DNA of 64,000 nucleotides from Gammaproteobacteria bacterium (GCA_024275295.1 JAJRZI010000122.1:1-64000), one strand, 5' to 3'; shown: positions 47,140 through 57,396, numbered from the stretch's first letter. Made by a program: numbers and translations. The notes: a model not told the origin generated them from the sequence alone.

Positions 47140-48129
47140 TTATGGCGTTAATGCCTCACGAAAATTATGTCGGATGGCCTTTACCTTATCTGTCTCGCAG
47201 AATTTCTCACCTCCCGGGGTATTTTTGCACTGTAGATCAAGAAAGATCTCGGTGTCCCTACTCTCTTTATTGGTAATGCGGGAGACCGTCAGACTGAATT
47301 CATCATCCTGTATGGGCATACGGGTCATTAAAATAATTTCGCTGGCCAACTGCATGCGTGTTGTTGCATGCAGCTCGACATAGGTTTGCGCTTTTTTCCA
47401 GGCCAGATCGCAGCTGGCGGTATCGGGACATGTCACAACAGTTTCCAACAGTGACGCACTCTGTTGCGATGGGGTGATTCCTGGCTTTTCAGGCTCAAGG
47501 CTCTTCAGTACGCGAAAGCGTTGCAGATCCTCTTCATGATGCGCCCAGATGGTATCCTTCTCCCGCTCTTTGACGATGATGGAGGCGTATGCATCCTTGA
47601 TCTGTTGACGAAGAGAGGTCATGTCATCCAGATAACGTTGTGAAGGTTTACCTCCCTGGCGCTCAAGATCAGCAGCACCTTTTTGCAGCTCTTCAAGTCT
47701 GTTTTTCAGGCGCTTGATGTTGCCTCTGATCACCTGGATATGAACATCGATGGCAGCAAGTTTGCCGTCCCGCGCCATTTTAATATCATCTTCCGAGCGG
47801 AAGGTGCGCAGCAATACCCGGTCGGCTGCTTTCTGGGTATCTATAATGCGCTGCTGTTCAGCACGGAGCCTTTTTAAGGCCTTCTCACGGGCCAGTTCTG
47901 CTTGAATCTCCTGTTTGCTTTTGGCGGCTTTGACCTTTTCAATCTCAACTCCGCTCTCATCGAGCCGGGAGCGCGCCCTGGCTTTACTGGCAGGGGGTAC
48001 TCTGTCAGAGTATTGAACCCTTCCGTCTTCATCCACCCAGCGATACAATTTTCCACCCATTGCCGAGAGCGGAAGGGTAAGCAGTAAGATAAGAGCAATG
48101 TTGATGATGGTGAAATTAATTTTACGCAT
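47140..48129 (-). CDS. DUF4124-domain protein with coiled coil
   Basis: The protein of about 329 residues has a signal peptide (INIALILLLTLPLSAMGG), then a DUF4124 domain (KLYRWVDEDGRVQYSDRVPP), then a long charged helical coiled coil with KLEELQKGAADLERQ-type heptads, and a C-terminal beta part with two cysteine pairs (VVTCPDTASCD, DLQCKNTPGGEKFC). The ATG at 48129 is chosen because the signal peptide follows at once; a longer frame overlaps the divergent permease and is not credible. The role is unknown, in the periplasm. Confidence 0.8.
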   Translation of the reverse strand: MRKINFTIINIALILLLTLPLSAMGGKLYRWVDEDGRVQYSDRVPPASKARARSRLDESGVEIEKVKAAKSKQEIQAELAREKALKRLRAEQQRIIDTQKAADRVLLRTFRSEDDIKMARDGKLAAIDVHIQVIRGNIKRLKNRLEELQKGAADLERQGGKPSQRYLDDMTSLRQQIKDAYASIIVKEREKDTIWAHHEEDLQRFRVLKSLEPEKPGITPSQQSASLLETVVTCPDTASCDLAWKKAQTYVELHATTRMQLASEIILMTRMPIQDDEFSLTVSRITNKESRDTEIFLDLQCKNTPGGEKFCETDKVKAIRHNFREALTP

Positions 48130-48225
48130 ATCAATTTCCAAGGCGTGACTCTGGCCTGTTATTGAAATCCTGTAGGATCTGTTTTGGGCATTATCTGAAT
48201 ATTCCATCATAGGATCTATACATTT

Positions 48226-48972
48226 GTGGATCAGTTTATCCTGTTCATTATATCGTTGCTGGCCAACCTCTTTTCCGCCTTCTCCGGCGGTGGCGCTGGA
48301 TTGGTACAGCTGCCTGCCATCCTGTTTCTTGGCCTGCCGTTTGGCGTGGCGCTTGCGACCCATAAGGTAGCGTCCGTTGCGCTTGGCCTGGGTGCAACCC
48401 TGCGGCATTGGCGCGAGGGTTCACTGGAACGGCAGTTTGTCATCTTCCTGCTTATAACGGGGGTACCTGGTGTCATCATTGGCGCCAGCCTTATCCTGCA
48501 TGTTCCTGACCGTACCGCTGAGGTTGCCCTGGGTTGCCTGACCCTCGGATTAGGGTTGTATTCTGTATTGCGTAAAGCGTTAGGGCAAAACTATCAACCG
48601 TTACATCGGGATCGTCAAGGCTTCCTCATTGGCGGCACTGGCCTATTTTTTATCGGCATCCTGAATGGATCCTTGACCTCTGGCACGGGTCTATTTGTCA
48701 CACTCTGGCTGGTGCGATGGTTTGGACTCGATTATAAACGCGCTGTAGCCCATACGCTGGTGATGGTGGGAATCTTTTGGAATGGCGCCGGTGCAACAAC
48801 CTTGGGCATGCTGGGCAGTATCCAGTGGAGTTGGTTACCCGCATTGCTATTGGGTTCTCTGATTGGGGGTTATTGCGGGGCGCATCTGTCAATCGTGAAG
48901 GGCAACCGCTGGATCAAGCGGGGATTTGAGATAGTGACGCTGCTGGTGGGTTCAAAGTTGATTATTGGGTAG
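48226..48972 (+). CDS. TauE/SafE-family membrane permease
   Basis: This 248-residue inner-membrane protein has about seven to eight helices and the family motifs FSGGGAGLVQLPAILFLGLP and GSLTSGTGLFVTLWLVRWFGLDYKRA. TauE/SafE carriers export sulfite, sulfoacetate or similar sulfur and organic anions, but many members are uncharacterised. It starts at a GTG with AGGA 11 bases upstream. It is divergent from the DUF4124 gene and convergent with pyrE. The sulfur role is only suggested by family. Confidence 0.85.
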   Translation: MDQFILFIISLLANLFSAFSGGGAGLVQLPAILFLGLPFGVALATHKVASVALGLGATLRHWREGSLERQFVIFLLITGVPGVIIGASLILHVPDRTAEVALGCLTLGLGLYSVLRKALGQNYQPLHRDRQGFLIGGTGLFFIGILNGSLTSGTGLFVTLWLVRWFGLDYKRAVAHTLVMVGIFWNGAGATTLGMLGSIQWSWLPALLLGSLIGGYCGAHLSIVKGNRWIKRGFEIVTLLVGSKLIIG

Positions 48973-49014
48973 GCATGAAGAGAGATAGCGATCAATATCT
49001 CTCCCCATTTGCAG

Positions 49015-49656
49015 CTATACCCCATATTGTTCACGGTAGGCCTGAATACGGGCCAGGGCATCCGCTGAATCTGGCTTTTCAGCCAGGTAGGCAATCAGGT
49101 GCTCCAGACGTACGATGCTGGCCACCGGCATACCGTAGCCTGCCTCCACCTCATCAATGGCCGAACGATCCTGTTGGCCTCTCTCTTGCCGGTCAAGGGC
49201 GATGATGACGCCTGCGGGTGTGGCTCCATTCTCCCGAATGATCTCTACGGACTCTCTCACCGAAGTACCCGCAGAGATCACATCATCAATAATAAGTATT
49301 CGGCCTCGCAGAGGGCTACCCACAATATTGCCACCTTCGCCATGATCCTTTGCCTCTTTGCGGTTGAAGGCGTAGGGAATATCCCGGCCATGGTGATCCG
49401 CCAGTGCGGCGCAGGTCACAGCCGCCAGCGGGATACCTTTGTAGGCCGGGCCATAGAGCAGATCGAACGTGATGCCAGAATCCACAATGGCTTGTGCATA
49501 ATAGCGCCCGAGGCGCGCCAGGCTGGCGCCGGTATTGAATAGTCCGGCATTGAAGAAATAGGGGCTGATGCGACCCGATTTCAGGGTAAACTCTCCAAAC
49601 CGGAGTACGTCTGTTTCCAGGGCGAAATTTAGAAATTCACGTTGATAATTTTGCAC
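49015..49656 (-). CDS. pyrE: Orotate phosphoribosyltransferase
   Basis: PyrE joins orotate and PRPP to give OMP in pyrimidine synthesis. The 213-residue protein shows [16 protein letters not shown], the active-site lysines in [13 protein letters not shown] and the PRPP motif [13 protein letters not shown]. The length fits. It is divergent from the AmpG-like permease gene, and the two start regions are close. Confidence 0.97.
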   Translation of the reverse strand: MQNYQREFLNFALETDVLRFGEFTLKSGRISPYFFNAGLFNTGASLARLGRYYAQAIVDSGITFDLLYGPAYKGIPLAAVTCAALADHHGRDIPYAFNRKEAKDHGEGGNIVGSPLRGRILIIDDVISAGTSVRESVEIIRENGATPAGVIIALDRQERGQQDRSAIDEVEAGYGMPVASIVRLEHLIAYLAEKPDSADALARIQAYREQYGV

Positions 49657-49719
49657 AAGCTGCTCCCAAGGTTATTTGGGTGCATTGTCTGCAGGATGGG
49701 GAAGGGTTGCAAGTCCAAT

Positions 49720-51243
49720 ATGGGACAAACTGATAATACGCACAGCTGGAAGCATACCTTTAAGGCATACGGGCACCCACGGGTGGTTACCATGCTGTTT
49801 CTGGGATTTGCTGCCGGGCTGCCTCTGCTGCTGATCTTTTCCAGCCTCTCACTCTGGCTGCGCGAGGCGGGGATGGATCGCTCTACAGTGACCTATTTCA
49901 GCTGGGCAGCGCTGGGCTACTCCTTCAAATTCATCTGGGCACCCATTGTTGATAAATTACCGATACCTCTGCTGACTCAATGGCTGGGGCGGCGGCGTGC
50001 CTGGCTACTGCTGGCCCAGATCTCCATCATCCTGGCGATTCTCTGGATGGCCTTCACCGACCCCACGCAGGCCTTGATGCCGATGGCCTTTGCCGCAGTG
50101 ATGCTAGGTTTCTCATCAGCGACTCAGGATATCGTCATTGACGCCTATCGCATTGAATCCGCAGGGGAGGAGCTACAGGCTCTGATGTCCTCTTCCTATA
50201 TCACCGGCTATCGGATTGGGATGCTGGTATCCGGTGCAGGGACACTGAAGCTGGCAGCCTGGTTTGCGGGTGATCAGGGATATGATTATCAGGCCTGGCA
50301 GTGGGCCTATATCTGGATGGCTGTTGCCATGGCCATCGGCATCCTGACCACACTGATCATTGCAGAGCCTGTGACTGAAAGCCGTACCAGCCGTTATCTC
50401 AACACCCTGGATGATTACCTTCGATTCCTGGCACTGTTTGGTGTGACGGTCTGTGCATTTGTGCTGGTATTTGCTGGCGGTGGAGGGCTGGTACACCCAC
50501 TTAAGCAGAATATGGGAGTCTTGGGTGGATTTTCTATTGAAGCGGTGAGGCTACTAGTGGCCCTGGGTAGTGCCTGGTGCACAGCCCGGCTAGCAATCCA
50601 TGTTGGATTGGCGCGCAGGGCTGTGTTTCAGGAGACCTACATTGAGCCACTGGCTGATTTTTTCCAGCGTTACGGCAAAGCCGCACTGCTGCTATTGGCA
50701 CTGGTTGGGTTATACCGTATATCCGATATCGTGCTGGGCGCCATATCAAATGTTTTTTATCAGGATATGGGATTTACCAAACATCAGATTGCCGATATCA
50801 CCAAGACCTTCGGCCTGATCATGACCATTGTGGGTGCTTTTTTAGGCGGTGGGCTATCACTTCGGTACGGGGTGATGCGTATTCTTTTTCTGGGTGCCTT
50901 TTTATCCGCAGCAACCAATCTGCTGTTTTTACTATTGGCACAATCCGGGCCGGAGACCTCACTGTTGGTTCTGGTTATTGCCGCAGATAATTTGAGCGCG
51001 GGTCTGGCCAGTGCCGCCTTTATTGCCTATCTCTCCAGCCTCACCAATATCTCATTTACTGCCTTTCAATATGCCCTGTTCAGCTCACTCATGACACTCC
51101 TGCCAAAGCTGCTGGGCGGCTACTCGGGTTCTATTGTGGATGCGATGGGTTACAGCAATTTCTTTTTAATAACCGCTCTGATCGGCCTGCCGGTGATGCT
51201 GCTGGTCTGGCTGGCGGGGCGGGAGCTGGCAATTAAACATTAG
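49720..51243 (+). CDS. ampG: AmpG-like muropeptide MFS permease
   Basis: AmpG carries anhydro-muropeptides from periplasm to cytoplasm for cell-wall recycling. The protein of about 507 residues has 12-14 helices and the AmpG-type sequence VTMLFLGFAAGLPLLLIFSSLSLWLREAG and SATQDIVIDAYRIES. The ATG at 49720 is the likely start; an ATG at 49696 and the longest frame from 49642, which overlaps pyrE, are less supported. It converges on metW with a four-base overlap of the 3' ends. Confidence 0.88.
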   Translation: MGQTDNTHSWKHTFKAYGHPRVVTMLFLGFAAGLPLLLIFSSLSLWLREAGMDRSTVTYFSWAALGYSFKFIWAPIVDKLPIPLLTQWLGRRRAWLLLAQISIILAILWMAFTDPTQALMPMAFAAVMLGFSSATQDIVIDAYRIESAGEELQALMSSSYITGYRIGMLVSGAGTLKLAAWFAGDQGYDYQAWQWAYIWMAVAMAIGILTTLIIAEPVTESRTSRYLNTLDDYLRFLALFGVTVCAFVLVFAGGGGLVHPLKQNMGVLGGFSIEAVRLLVALGSAWCTARLAIHVGLARRAVFQETYIEPLADFFQRYGKAALLLLALVGLYRISDIVLGAISNVFYQDMGFTKHQIADITKTFGLIMTIVGAFLGGGLSLRYGVMRILFLGAFLSAATNLLFLLLAQSGPETSLLVLVIAADNLSAGLASAAFIAYLSSLTNISFTAFQYALFSSLMTLLPKLLGGYSGSIVDAMGYSNFFLITALIGLPVMLLVWLAGRELAIKH

Positions 51244-51845
51244 CTCTCTTGTCGCTGGCAGCGATAGATCGCTATCTGTACCAATAGATTGGGTAGAAAG
51301 GTGATGGGGGCGCTTGCACGATGGGCATAATCCAGTATCACCTTCTCCTGAATCCTAATATTGCGTTGTCGGCAGAGTTGCTGAAAATCCTTGATGGTGC
51401 AGAGGTGTATGTTATGGGTTTCGTACCACTGCGAAGGCAGTGCACGCGACACCGGCATCTTGCCCTGTAGCCCAATCTGAATACGATTCTTCCAATAGGC
51501 GAAGTTGGGGAAGGTGACGATACCCTGCTTGCCAACGCGCAGCACCTCATGCAACAGGTGGTCTGGGAAATGCACCGCCTGTAGCGTTTGGGTCATGATG
51601 ACATAGTCAAAGGCCTGATCATCAAAATCATCCAACCCCTTATCCAGATCCAGCTGGATAACGTTAACCCCTGATTGCAGACAGCTGACGATATTTCTGG
51701 GGCTGATCTCCAGACCATATCCCTCAACCTGACGCTCATCACGTAGTAGACGTAGCAGCGCGCCGTTACCGCAGCCAAGATCCAGCACGCGGGAGCCTGG
51801 AGTGATCCACTCTTTGATAATGGCCAGATCTGATCGCAATGGCAT
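51240..51845 (-). CDS. metW: Methionine biosynthesis protein MetW
   Basis: MetW is a SAM-dependent methyltransferase-fold protein found with MetX and needed for homoserine acylation in several proteobacteria. The 201-residue protein has motif I RVLDLGCGNGALLRLL and the conserved YVIMTQTLQAVHFP. The ATG at 51845 is preferred over one nine codons earlier inside metX because GAGG precedes it and the N-terminus MPLRSDLAIIKEWI is the family start. It begins five bases after the metX stop. Confidence 0.95.
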   Translation of the reverse strand: MPLRSDLAIIKEWITPGSRVLDLGCGNGALLRLLRDERQVEGYGLEISPRNIVSCLQSGVNVIQLDLDKGLDDFDDQAFDYVIMTQTLQAVHFPDHLLHEVLRVGKQGIVTFPNFAYWKNRIQIGLQGKMPVSRALPSQWYETHNIHLCTIKDFQQLCRQRNIRIQEKVILDYAHRASAPITFLPNLLVQIAIYRCQRQES

Positions 51846-51849
51846 CGCC

Positions 51850-52980
51850 TCAAACTCCAGCCATGTAGGCATTTAAAACATCGGTGTAATAGCTGTTTGG
51901 CAGGAGAAAGGCATCATGCCCCTCACTTGATTCAACCTCGGCATAACTGACCTGGCGCTGTGCATCGGTCAGCGCCTTGACGATCTCTGTTGAACGGGCC
52001 GGGGCAAAGCGCCAGTCGCTAGTGAAAGAGATCACCAGGAATCTGGCCTGGGTTTGGTTGAGCGCTTCAGGCAGGCCGTTTTCAAAATCAGCGGCCGGAT
52101 CAAAATAGTCCAGCGCCTTGGTCATGAGCAGATAGGTGTTGGCATCAAAGCGCTCGACAAAGGAGCTGCCTTGATAGCGCAGGTAACTTTCCACCTGAAA
52201 CTGCACATCAAAGTCATAGCTGAGTCGGCCTGTCTGAAGATCACGGCCAAACTGAGCGCGCATGGCATCATCAGAGAGGTAGGTGATGTGCCCCAGCATG
52301 CGGGCCAACATAAGGCCACGGCGTGGGACTACATTGTATTCATAGTAGTGGCCGCCATGGAATTCAGGGTCTGACAGGATGGCCTGCCGCGCCACCTCAT
52401 TAAACCCGATATTTTGGGCTGAGAGGCGCGGGGCAGCTGCAATAATCAGGGCATGGCGCAATTGGTCGGGATAGTCGATGGCCCATTGAATAACCTGCAT
52501 GCCGCCGAGGCTGCCGCCCACAACCGCAGCCCACTGATTGATGCCAATGCTATCCATCAGCCGTTTTTGGCTACTTACCCAATCCTTAACCGTGAAGAGT
52601 GGGAAATCCGGCCCATAAAATTTGCCTGTCTCCGGGTTTATGGTATTGGGGCCGGTTGAGCCTTTACAGCCGCCCAGATTATTTGGGCAGACCACAAAAT
52701 AACGATTGGTATCAAAGGCTTTTCCTGGGCCTATGTAGTTGTCCCACCAGCCGGGTTTGCGATCTTCCATGCTGTGATAGCCCGCTGCATGGTGATCACC
52801 GGAAAGGGCATGGCAGAACAGCAGGGCATTATCACGCCTGGCATTGAGTTTGCCATAGGTTTCATAAACCAGATCGAAACAAGGCAGCGTTTGACCGCAG
52901 ACCAGTTCGATTGGCTCATCAAAATGTTCGGTTTGTGGAGTGACCAGCCCAACTGAATCGGCTGGTATTGACTTTGGCAT
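51850..52980 (-). CDS. metX: Homoserine O-acyltransferase MetX
   Basis: MetX acylates homoserine (acetyl- or succinyl-, which depends on few residues and is not decided here) to start methionine synthesis. The 376-residue alpha/beta-hydrolase has the nucleophile in [21 protein letters not shown], the acid in [10 protein letters not shown] and the histidine in [10 protein letters not shown]. It is followed at once by metW. An inverted repeat lies 20 bases upstream. Confidence 0.97.
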   Translation of the reverse strand: MPKSIPADSVGLVTPQTEHFDEPIELVCGQTLPCFDLVYETYGKLNARRDNALLFCHALSGDHHAAGYHSMEDRKPGWWDNYIGPGKAFDTNRYFVVCPNNLGGCKGSTGPNTINPETGKFYGPDFPLFTVKDWVSSQKRLMDSIGINQWAAVVGGSLGGMQVIQWAIDYPDQLRHALIIAAAPRLSAQNIGFNEVARQAILSDPEFHGGHYYEYNVVPRRGLMLARMLGHITYLSDDAMRAQFGRDLQTGRLSYDFDVQFQVESYLRYQGSSFVERFDANTYLLMTKALDYFDPAADFENGLPEALNQTQARFLVISFTSDWRFAPARSTEIVKALTDAQRQVSYAEVESSEGHDAFLLPNSYYTDVLNAYMAGV

Positions 52981-53000
52981 ACAGGATTCCGAGGTACTTT

Positions 53001-53031
53001 AAACCTAAATTCAACTGATTAATTTAGGTTT
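53001..53031 (-). promoter_or_regulatory. Inverted repeat just upstream of metX
   Basis: AAACCTAAATT and AATTTAGGTTT are perfect 11-base arms around a nine-base loop, ending 20 bases before the metX ATG. It could be a repressor operator, a leader hairpin or the 3' end of the upstream transcript. It does not resemble SAM riboswitch cores or MetJ boxes. A weak sigma70-like pair (TTGCAC and TAGACT, 17 bases apart) lies farther upstream on the minus strand. Confidence 0.55.
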
Positions 53032-53122
53032 CAAACAAAGGAGCAAGTCTAATTATTGCTTAGGCAGGGTGCAACTGCTCTTTCCAGGCCAAGATCTGTA
53101 ATTGGTCGTGAATATTGGACTC

Positions 53123-55096
53123 TTAAACATTGTTACTGACCAGCCGGGGTCGTGGACGTTCCTCATCTGTGATTGGGTAGCTTTGGGTCAGTCTGTTCTG
53201 CATATTACGCAGACTCGTCAGTTGGCGCGCCAGAACCCTGTACTCTTTTTCCAGCTCACTAATGCGCAGTTGCAGGGTATCTCTGGATTTACTGATTTTA
53301 CGCAGATCTTTTAGCCTACGCTCCAACATATCCCGATGATCACGCATTTGGTACATCAGTGGTTGAAGTGCTGTATCCAGCCAGCTATCCGCATCCTCAT
53401 TAGCTCTGACAAAAATATCACGCGCATTGTCTATGATGGTATTAAAGAAACGTTTTATCACAAAATGCTTGATATTGATCATTGTGGAGGTGCTGTTGCG
53501 GAATGCTTCAGCCTCTTTAAATAGTACCTTCAGTTCCAACCTGTACTTCATAATGGAGAACATCTTTGGCTGAATTGCGGCAAAACCATGATCACATTGA
53601 AAACGGTGATATGCCATTCGAACCAGCTTGCGTGACTCCTCACTGTATTTGGTGACGTGTTGCATCTTGGTACGCAATTTTTCGAACAAACTCCGCATCT
53701 CGTTTTTGAGGCCGTGGGTAGTCCAGTTTTCCAGCATGTTTGCATGTGATTCTGTAATGAGCTGATCCAGTGCATCCAGATCCAGTGCGCTACGGAGCAG
53801 CGTTGCCTGCTCTTTAAGTTTGTGGCGGTTTACCTGAAACTGCTCGACATCATCCAGATATTTGGCCTTTTCAGCCTGTGATTTGCGCAGCAGGTGAACA
53901 ATAATCTCTGTGCTTTCATTGCTGAGTGTTTTAAGTTCCTGATACTCTTTTTTAATCTGAGCCAGGTTGCTGGAAATAATGCTGCTGGCATCTTCCAAAA
54001 GCCCACAGATATCGGTCGCTGTATTTTCCTGGAGTATCTTCTGTTTCTCTTGGAGGATATTGTCAGAGAGATAAACTTCAAGTTCAGGCAGGCCACTCTG
54101 GTGCAGCAGGGCATCATCCTGTTTTACCTTTGCCAGCAGCCCCTTTTGGGCCGATACAGGGAAGATAGTATCTTTATCAACACCCAGTATGGTCGCAACT
54201 AATGATTGCTGCCTTCTGATTGAGTTCTGGATGTCTGCTTTATCCAGCAACTCATCCCAGAGCATATCCACTTTATTCATAACAACAACCAATCCACGCT
54301 GACGGTTGCCTTGAAAACGTTTGATATGATGCTGCCACATCTGAAGATCAGAGCGGGTGACGCCTGTATCTGCAGCCAGTACAAAAAGTACAGCCTGCGC
54401 CTCTGGTAGAAGATTCAGTGTCAGCTCAGGCTCATGCCCCAGTGCATTGAGTCCAGGGGTGTCGAGTATGCTTAGACCCTGCTTCAGTAGTGGATGGGGG
54501 AAACTGATAAGTGCATGCCGCCAACGGGGGATTTCGACATGTGTGACTGGGGCAGAGCGAGCAAACTCCATCTCATCATCATAGAGTCCAAGCTGCCCGG
54601 CCTCTGCTACAGTGATGCGTTTGGTCTCCCCTACCTGGCTTAATGCCTCTTCAATCTGTTTGGGTGATTCAAGATTTAGAGGGTAATGAACCCACTCTGT
54701 TGCATCCTGCTTTAGCTCTGTGAGAGAAATATCCTGAAGACGGGTTTAGATTGGAAGCAGACGAATATAGGCAGCATCAACTGTATTATCGTAGAACAGT
54801 TCAGTCGGGCACATGGTGGTGCGCCCTGGGGTTGATGGCAGAAGCCGGTGCCCGTAGTCAGCAAAAAAAATGGCATTGATAAGTTCAGTTTTGCCGCGTG
54901 AAAATTCAGCAGCAAAGGCAATGGTCAGTCGGTCTTCTTTTAACGTATTCAGACAGGATGCAATACGTCGATCTGTCTCTGGTGTAGCCATGCCATGCTT
55001 TTCAAGCCAAGGCTGGTATTCTTGAACGATTCGTATGAGTTTTACCTTCCATTGCTCATAGGCATGCAGTTGTTGTTTTAGATGGGTGATTTCCAT
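53123..55096 (-). pseudogene. Dynamin-like GTPase interrupted by an in-frame TAA
   Basis: From ATG 55096 the frame encodes a GTPase N-terminus with P-loop AEFSRGKTELINAIF and switch GRTTMCPTE, then meets TAA as codon 117 (54746-54748) in RLLPI-stop-TRLQDIS. Relatives read RLLPIETR here, so GAA to TAA is a one-base change. Beyond it the frame is open for 540 codons: G3 SILDTPGLNALG, G4 VMNKVDML, and a long helical stalk with coiled coil. In total it would be a 657-residue bacterial dynamin. Such proteins remodel membranes; no function can be expected from the fragments, unless read-through occurs. The gene is monocistronic, upstream of metX. Confidence 0.8.
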
Positions 55097-55405
55097 GGGT
55101 GTATCATTGTATTTTTTAAAGTAAAAGAGAACAGATCCAAACAATAACTATTAGCAATTCATGGGATTGTAGCACTGCTTTATCGTTATAGAATACTTTT
55201 TGAGGCTAACTGCACAAATATCTTAATAAAAATCTCCACCGCAAACGGACGGGGTATTAAGAATTCAGAAGAAAAGAGAAGCTTTCCGACTTCTGGCTTC
55301 TGACTACTGAATTCCTGTTCATCAAAAGCATTATTACTATCTTCACTAACGCCACACCAAAAGTAGGCGCTTTAGGCGAGCGGCGGGAAATTAAACCCCA
55401 AAAGA

Positions 55406-55876
55406 TTAAAGCGCTTTGTAATGTTTATTCAGTTCTGCCGAAAGCATTGCAGTGGTTTGACACAGCTGCCGACCTCTACCACAAGCAGCTACCCCCTGAA
55501 TATATCGAGTCAACTCATCATATTCCAACTTAGATAAGTTCATATACTCTAATCCAATATGATAACAATCTTTTGAAACACGCCGAATCTGAAACAGACG
55601 GCAGCACGTATGAGTATTAATTGAAGCCCCCTCTGCCATGGGAAGTATCATTTTAATATTGACCTCGGCCGGCTGGCTTTTTTCAGATAACCGCTGGTTA
55701 ACCGTCAATTGCTCAAATGTATCTCTATCTGTAACAATCAACAGCCCTGTGTGGGAGATGTTTTTTGTTATGGCATTAAAAACCAGACCACACTCTGCCT
55801 TAATCTCTATGGATAGGCTGACTTCAATACGGGGGAACCGCCTCCTGGTTGAAACAGTGGGTTGATTCATTGGCAT
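55406..55876 (-). CDS. PilZ-domain protein (c-di-GMP receptor candidate)
   Basis: The protein of about 156 residues holds one PilZ domain (about 10-115). Both c-di-GMP motifs are present: RRRFPRIEV (RxxxR) and NISHTGLLI (an N/DxSxxG form). The C-terminal part has four cysteines and is not recognised. The ATG at 55876 has GGGA six bases upstream and is preferred over starts up to 13 codons earlier. It stands alone, with 260 non-coding bases downstream that hold only short degenerate repeats. Confidence 0.82.
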   Translation of the reverse strand: MPMNQPTVSTRRRFPRIEVSLSIEIKAECGLVFNAITKNISHTGLLIVTDRDTFEQLTVNQRLSEKSQPAEVNIKMILPMAEGASINTHTCCRLFQIRRVSKDCYHIGLEYMNLSKLEYDELTRYIQGVAACGRGRQLCQTTAMLSAELNKHYKAL

Positions 55877-56069
55877 GCTATATCCCATTAACCACTTCAC
55901 CTGACACTTGTACAAACAAAAATCACGCCGCTTTTACTGTAATCGTAGATAAATAACGGTAATTATCTATAAGTTTCCTCCAAAATGGCCCACCTTTACG
56001 CATGAATTGTCGATTTCATCGCAAAATTATCGCTTTTTTCTCTCATTTAGCCCCCACCCCAACGCTGTT

Positions 56070-56882
56070 CTAATGTTGACAGTGGGTGCAATAGAAGCTG
56101 GAACGCTGGCCTATAACCCGTTTTACAATAGGACGACCACAGCGCAGGCAAGCTCTGTTTTCACGACCATAGACCAGAAGTTTTTGCGCAAAATACCCGG
56201 CACTTCCATCCTCATGGTGGAAATCTTTTAACGTAGTGCCTCCCTGAGCTATCGCCTCCTGCAACACCTGCTTAATCTCTTCAGCAAGTTGCATATAACG
56301 TCTTAGTGCGGTGCAATGACCGGAACGAACTGGATTGATACCCGCACGAAACAGCGATTCACTGGCATAGATATTCCCTACCCCAACAACCACCTTGCTA
56401 TCCATAATAAAGTTTTTTACCGCTACCTTGCGATTACGTGACAGACGATAGAGATAATGGCCATCAAATTCACTGCTCAATGGCTCAGGCCCAAGATGTT
56501 GAATCAGTTTATGTTTGGTTGGGTCGGCAGCTGTCCAGAGCAGTGCGCCAAACCGACGCGGGTCACGCAGACGTAAACACTTTTCACCCAGGAGAAAATC
56601 AACATGATCGTGTGACCCGGGCTGCGCATTTGCAGGCAGGATGCGCAAACTGCCTGACATGCCAAGGTGAATAATAATGGTGCCTTGCGTCAGGCGAAGA
56701 AAAAGATATTTCGCCCGACGCTCAACCGCCAGAATCCGCTGCCCTGGCAGCAACTGTTTTAACCGTTGTGGAATCGGCCAACGCAGACGCGGCTGCCGAA
56801 TGACAATACCCTGAATGGCCTTGCCCAGCAGGTGCGGCTCAATGCCACGGCGAGTGGTTTCAACCTCTGGCAGTTCAGGCAT
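56070..56882 (-). CDS. mutM: Formamidopyrimidine-DNA glycosylase
   Basis: MutM (Fpg) excises 8-oxoguanine and nicks the abasic site. The 270-residue protein has the catalytic N-terminal PELPEVETTRRG (Pro2, Glu3), the helix-two-turn-helix region with VGNIYASESLFRAGI and the C-terminal zinc finger CLRCG and CTHCQ. All key residues are present. It follows the DUF4340 gene by three bases on the same strand, so may be the last gene of the ABC unit. Confidence 0.97.
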   Translation of the reverse strand: MPELPEVETTRRGIEPHLLGKAIQGIVIRQPRLRWPIPQRLKQLLPGQRILAVERRAKYLFLRLTQGTIIIHLGMSGSLRILPANAQPGSHDHVDFLLGEKCLRLRDPRRFGALLWTAADPTKHKLIQHLGPEPLSSEFDGHYLYRLSRNRKVAVKNFIMDSKVVVGVGNIYASESLFRAGINPVRSGHCTALRRYMQLAEEIKQVLQEAIAQGGTTLKDFHHEDGSAGYFAQKLLVYGRENRACLRCGRPIVKRVIGQRSSFYCTHCQH

Positions 56883-56885
56883 GGA

Positions 56886-57389
56886 TCATGGCGCTTCCGT
56901 TTTTTTTACGAAGTCATCCGCCTGCGCCATCAGGTGATGATGATAGCCATTGCTGATCAGATGCAGTTGATCACCAATACGCACATAACGCCGGAATTGT
57001 ATGGGTTCATTACCACCTATCTCTAACTTTATCTCATTTAACTGCAGATGGATTGGGGCCGGGTCAAGATCAAATTCAGCCAATCGCTCCTTAGGTATGG
57101 CAAACCGGCTAAAACTGCGGGTTGTGGTTATATCCAGTAGTTGCCGGATGCGCTGTTCATTGGCCGGTTGTTTATAGGGGTTTGTCATTTGCCAGCTACC
57201 CTGCTGTTTCTCCATGACCAGATCACGGCCACGGTTATCACTGATGCGAATAAAATAGACCTCTTCCGGTTTAAGATCAGTCAGTGGGATCTTTTCAGAA
57301 ACCTGCTCTATACCCGGACCAAAATATACGGCTGATGCCAATAACAGAACCAGTACAAACAACCCCGGATTAACCATCTTGCGATTCAT
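56886..57389 (-). CDS. DUF4340-like membrane-anchored protein
   Basis: This 167-residue protein has one N-terminal helix (PGLFVLVLLLASAVYFG) and a periplasmic beta domain with the DUF4340-type lines VYFIRISDNRGRDLVMEKQQGSW and RFAIPKERLAEFDLDPAP. It follows the GldG-like gene by seven bases. In relatives DUF4340 proteins accompany GldA/F/G-like ABC systems; a periplasmic accessory role is inferred. Confidence 0.75.
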   Translation of the reverse strand: MNRKMVNPGLFVLVLLLASAVYFGPGIEQVSEKIPLTDLKPEEVYFIRISDNRGRDLVMEKQQGSWQMTNPYKQPANEQRIRQLLDITTTRSFSRFAIPKERLAEFDLDPAPIHLQLNEIKLEIGGNEPIQFRRYVRIGDQLHLISNGYHHHLMAQADDFVKKTEAP

Positions 57390-57396
57390 TCTGTAG

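Noticed and set aside
48130-48408. Long N-terminal extension of the DUF4124 protein
   Set aside because: It is the antisense of the permease gene start and would precede a clear signal peptide; the start at 48129 is better.
52981-53110. SAM riboswitch upstream of metX
   Set aside because: The leader has an AT-rich hairpin but none of the conserved core elements of SAM-I, SAM-II or SAM-alpha that I could recognise.
34476-55096. Genome-wide recoding of TAA as a sense codon
   Set aside because: TAA ends many intact genes of normal length in the window (mutS, modC, pip, aroC).
12390-55258. Shared 13-mer aataccccgtccg at 12390 and, inverted, at 55246
   Set aside because: Exact 13-mers recur many times by chance in a window of this size; no longer similarity was seen around them.
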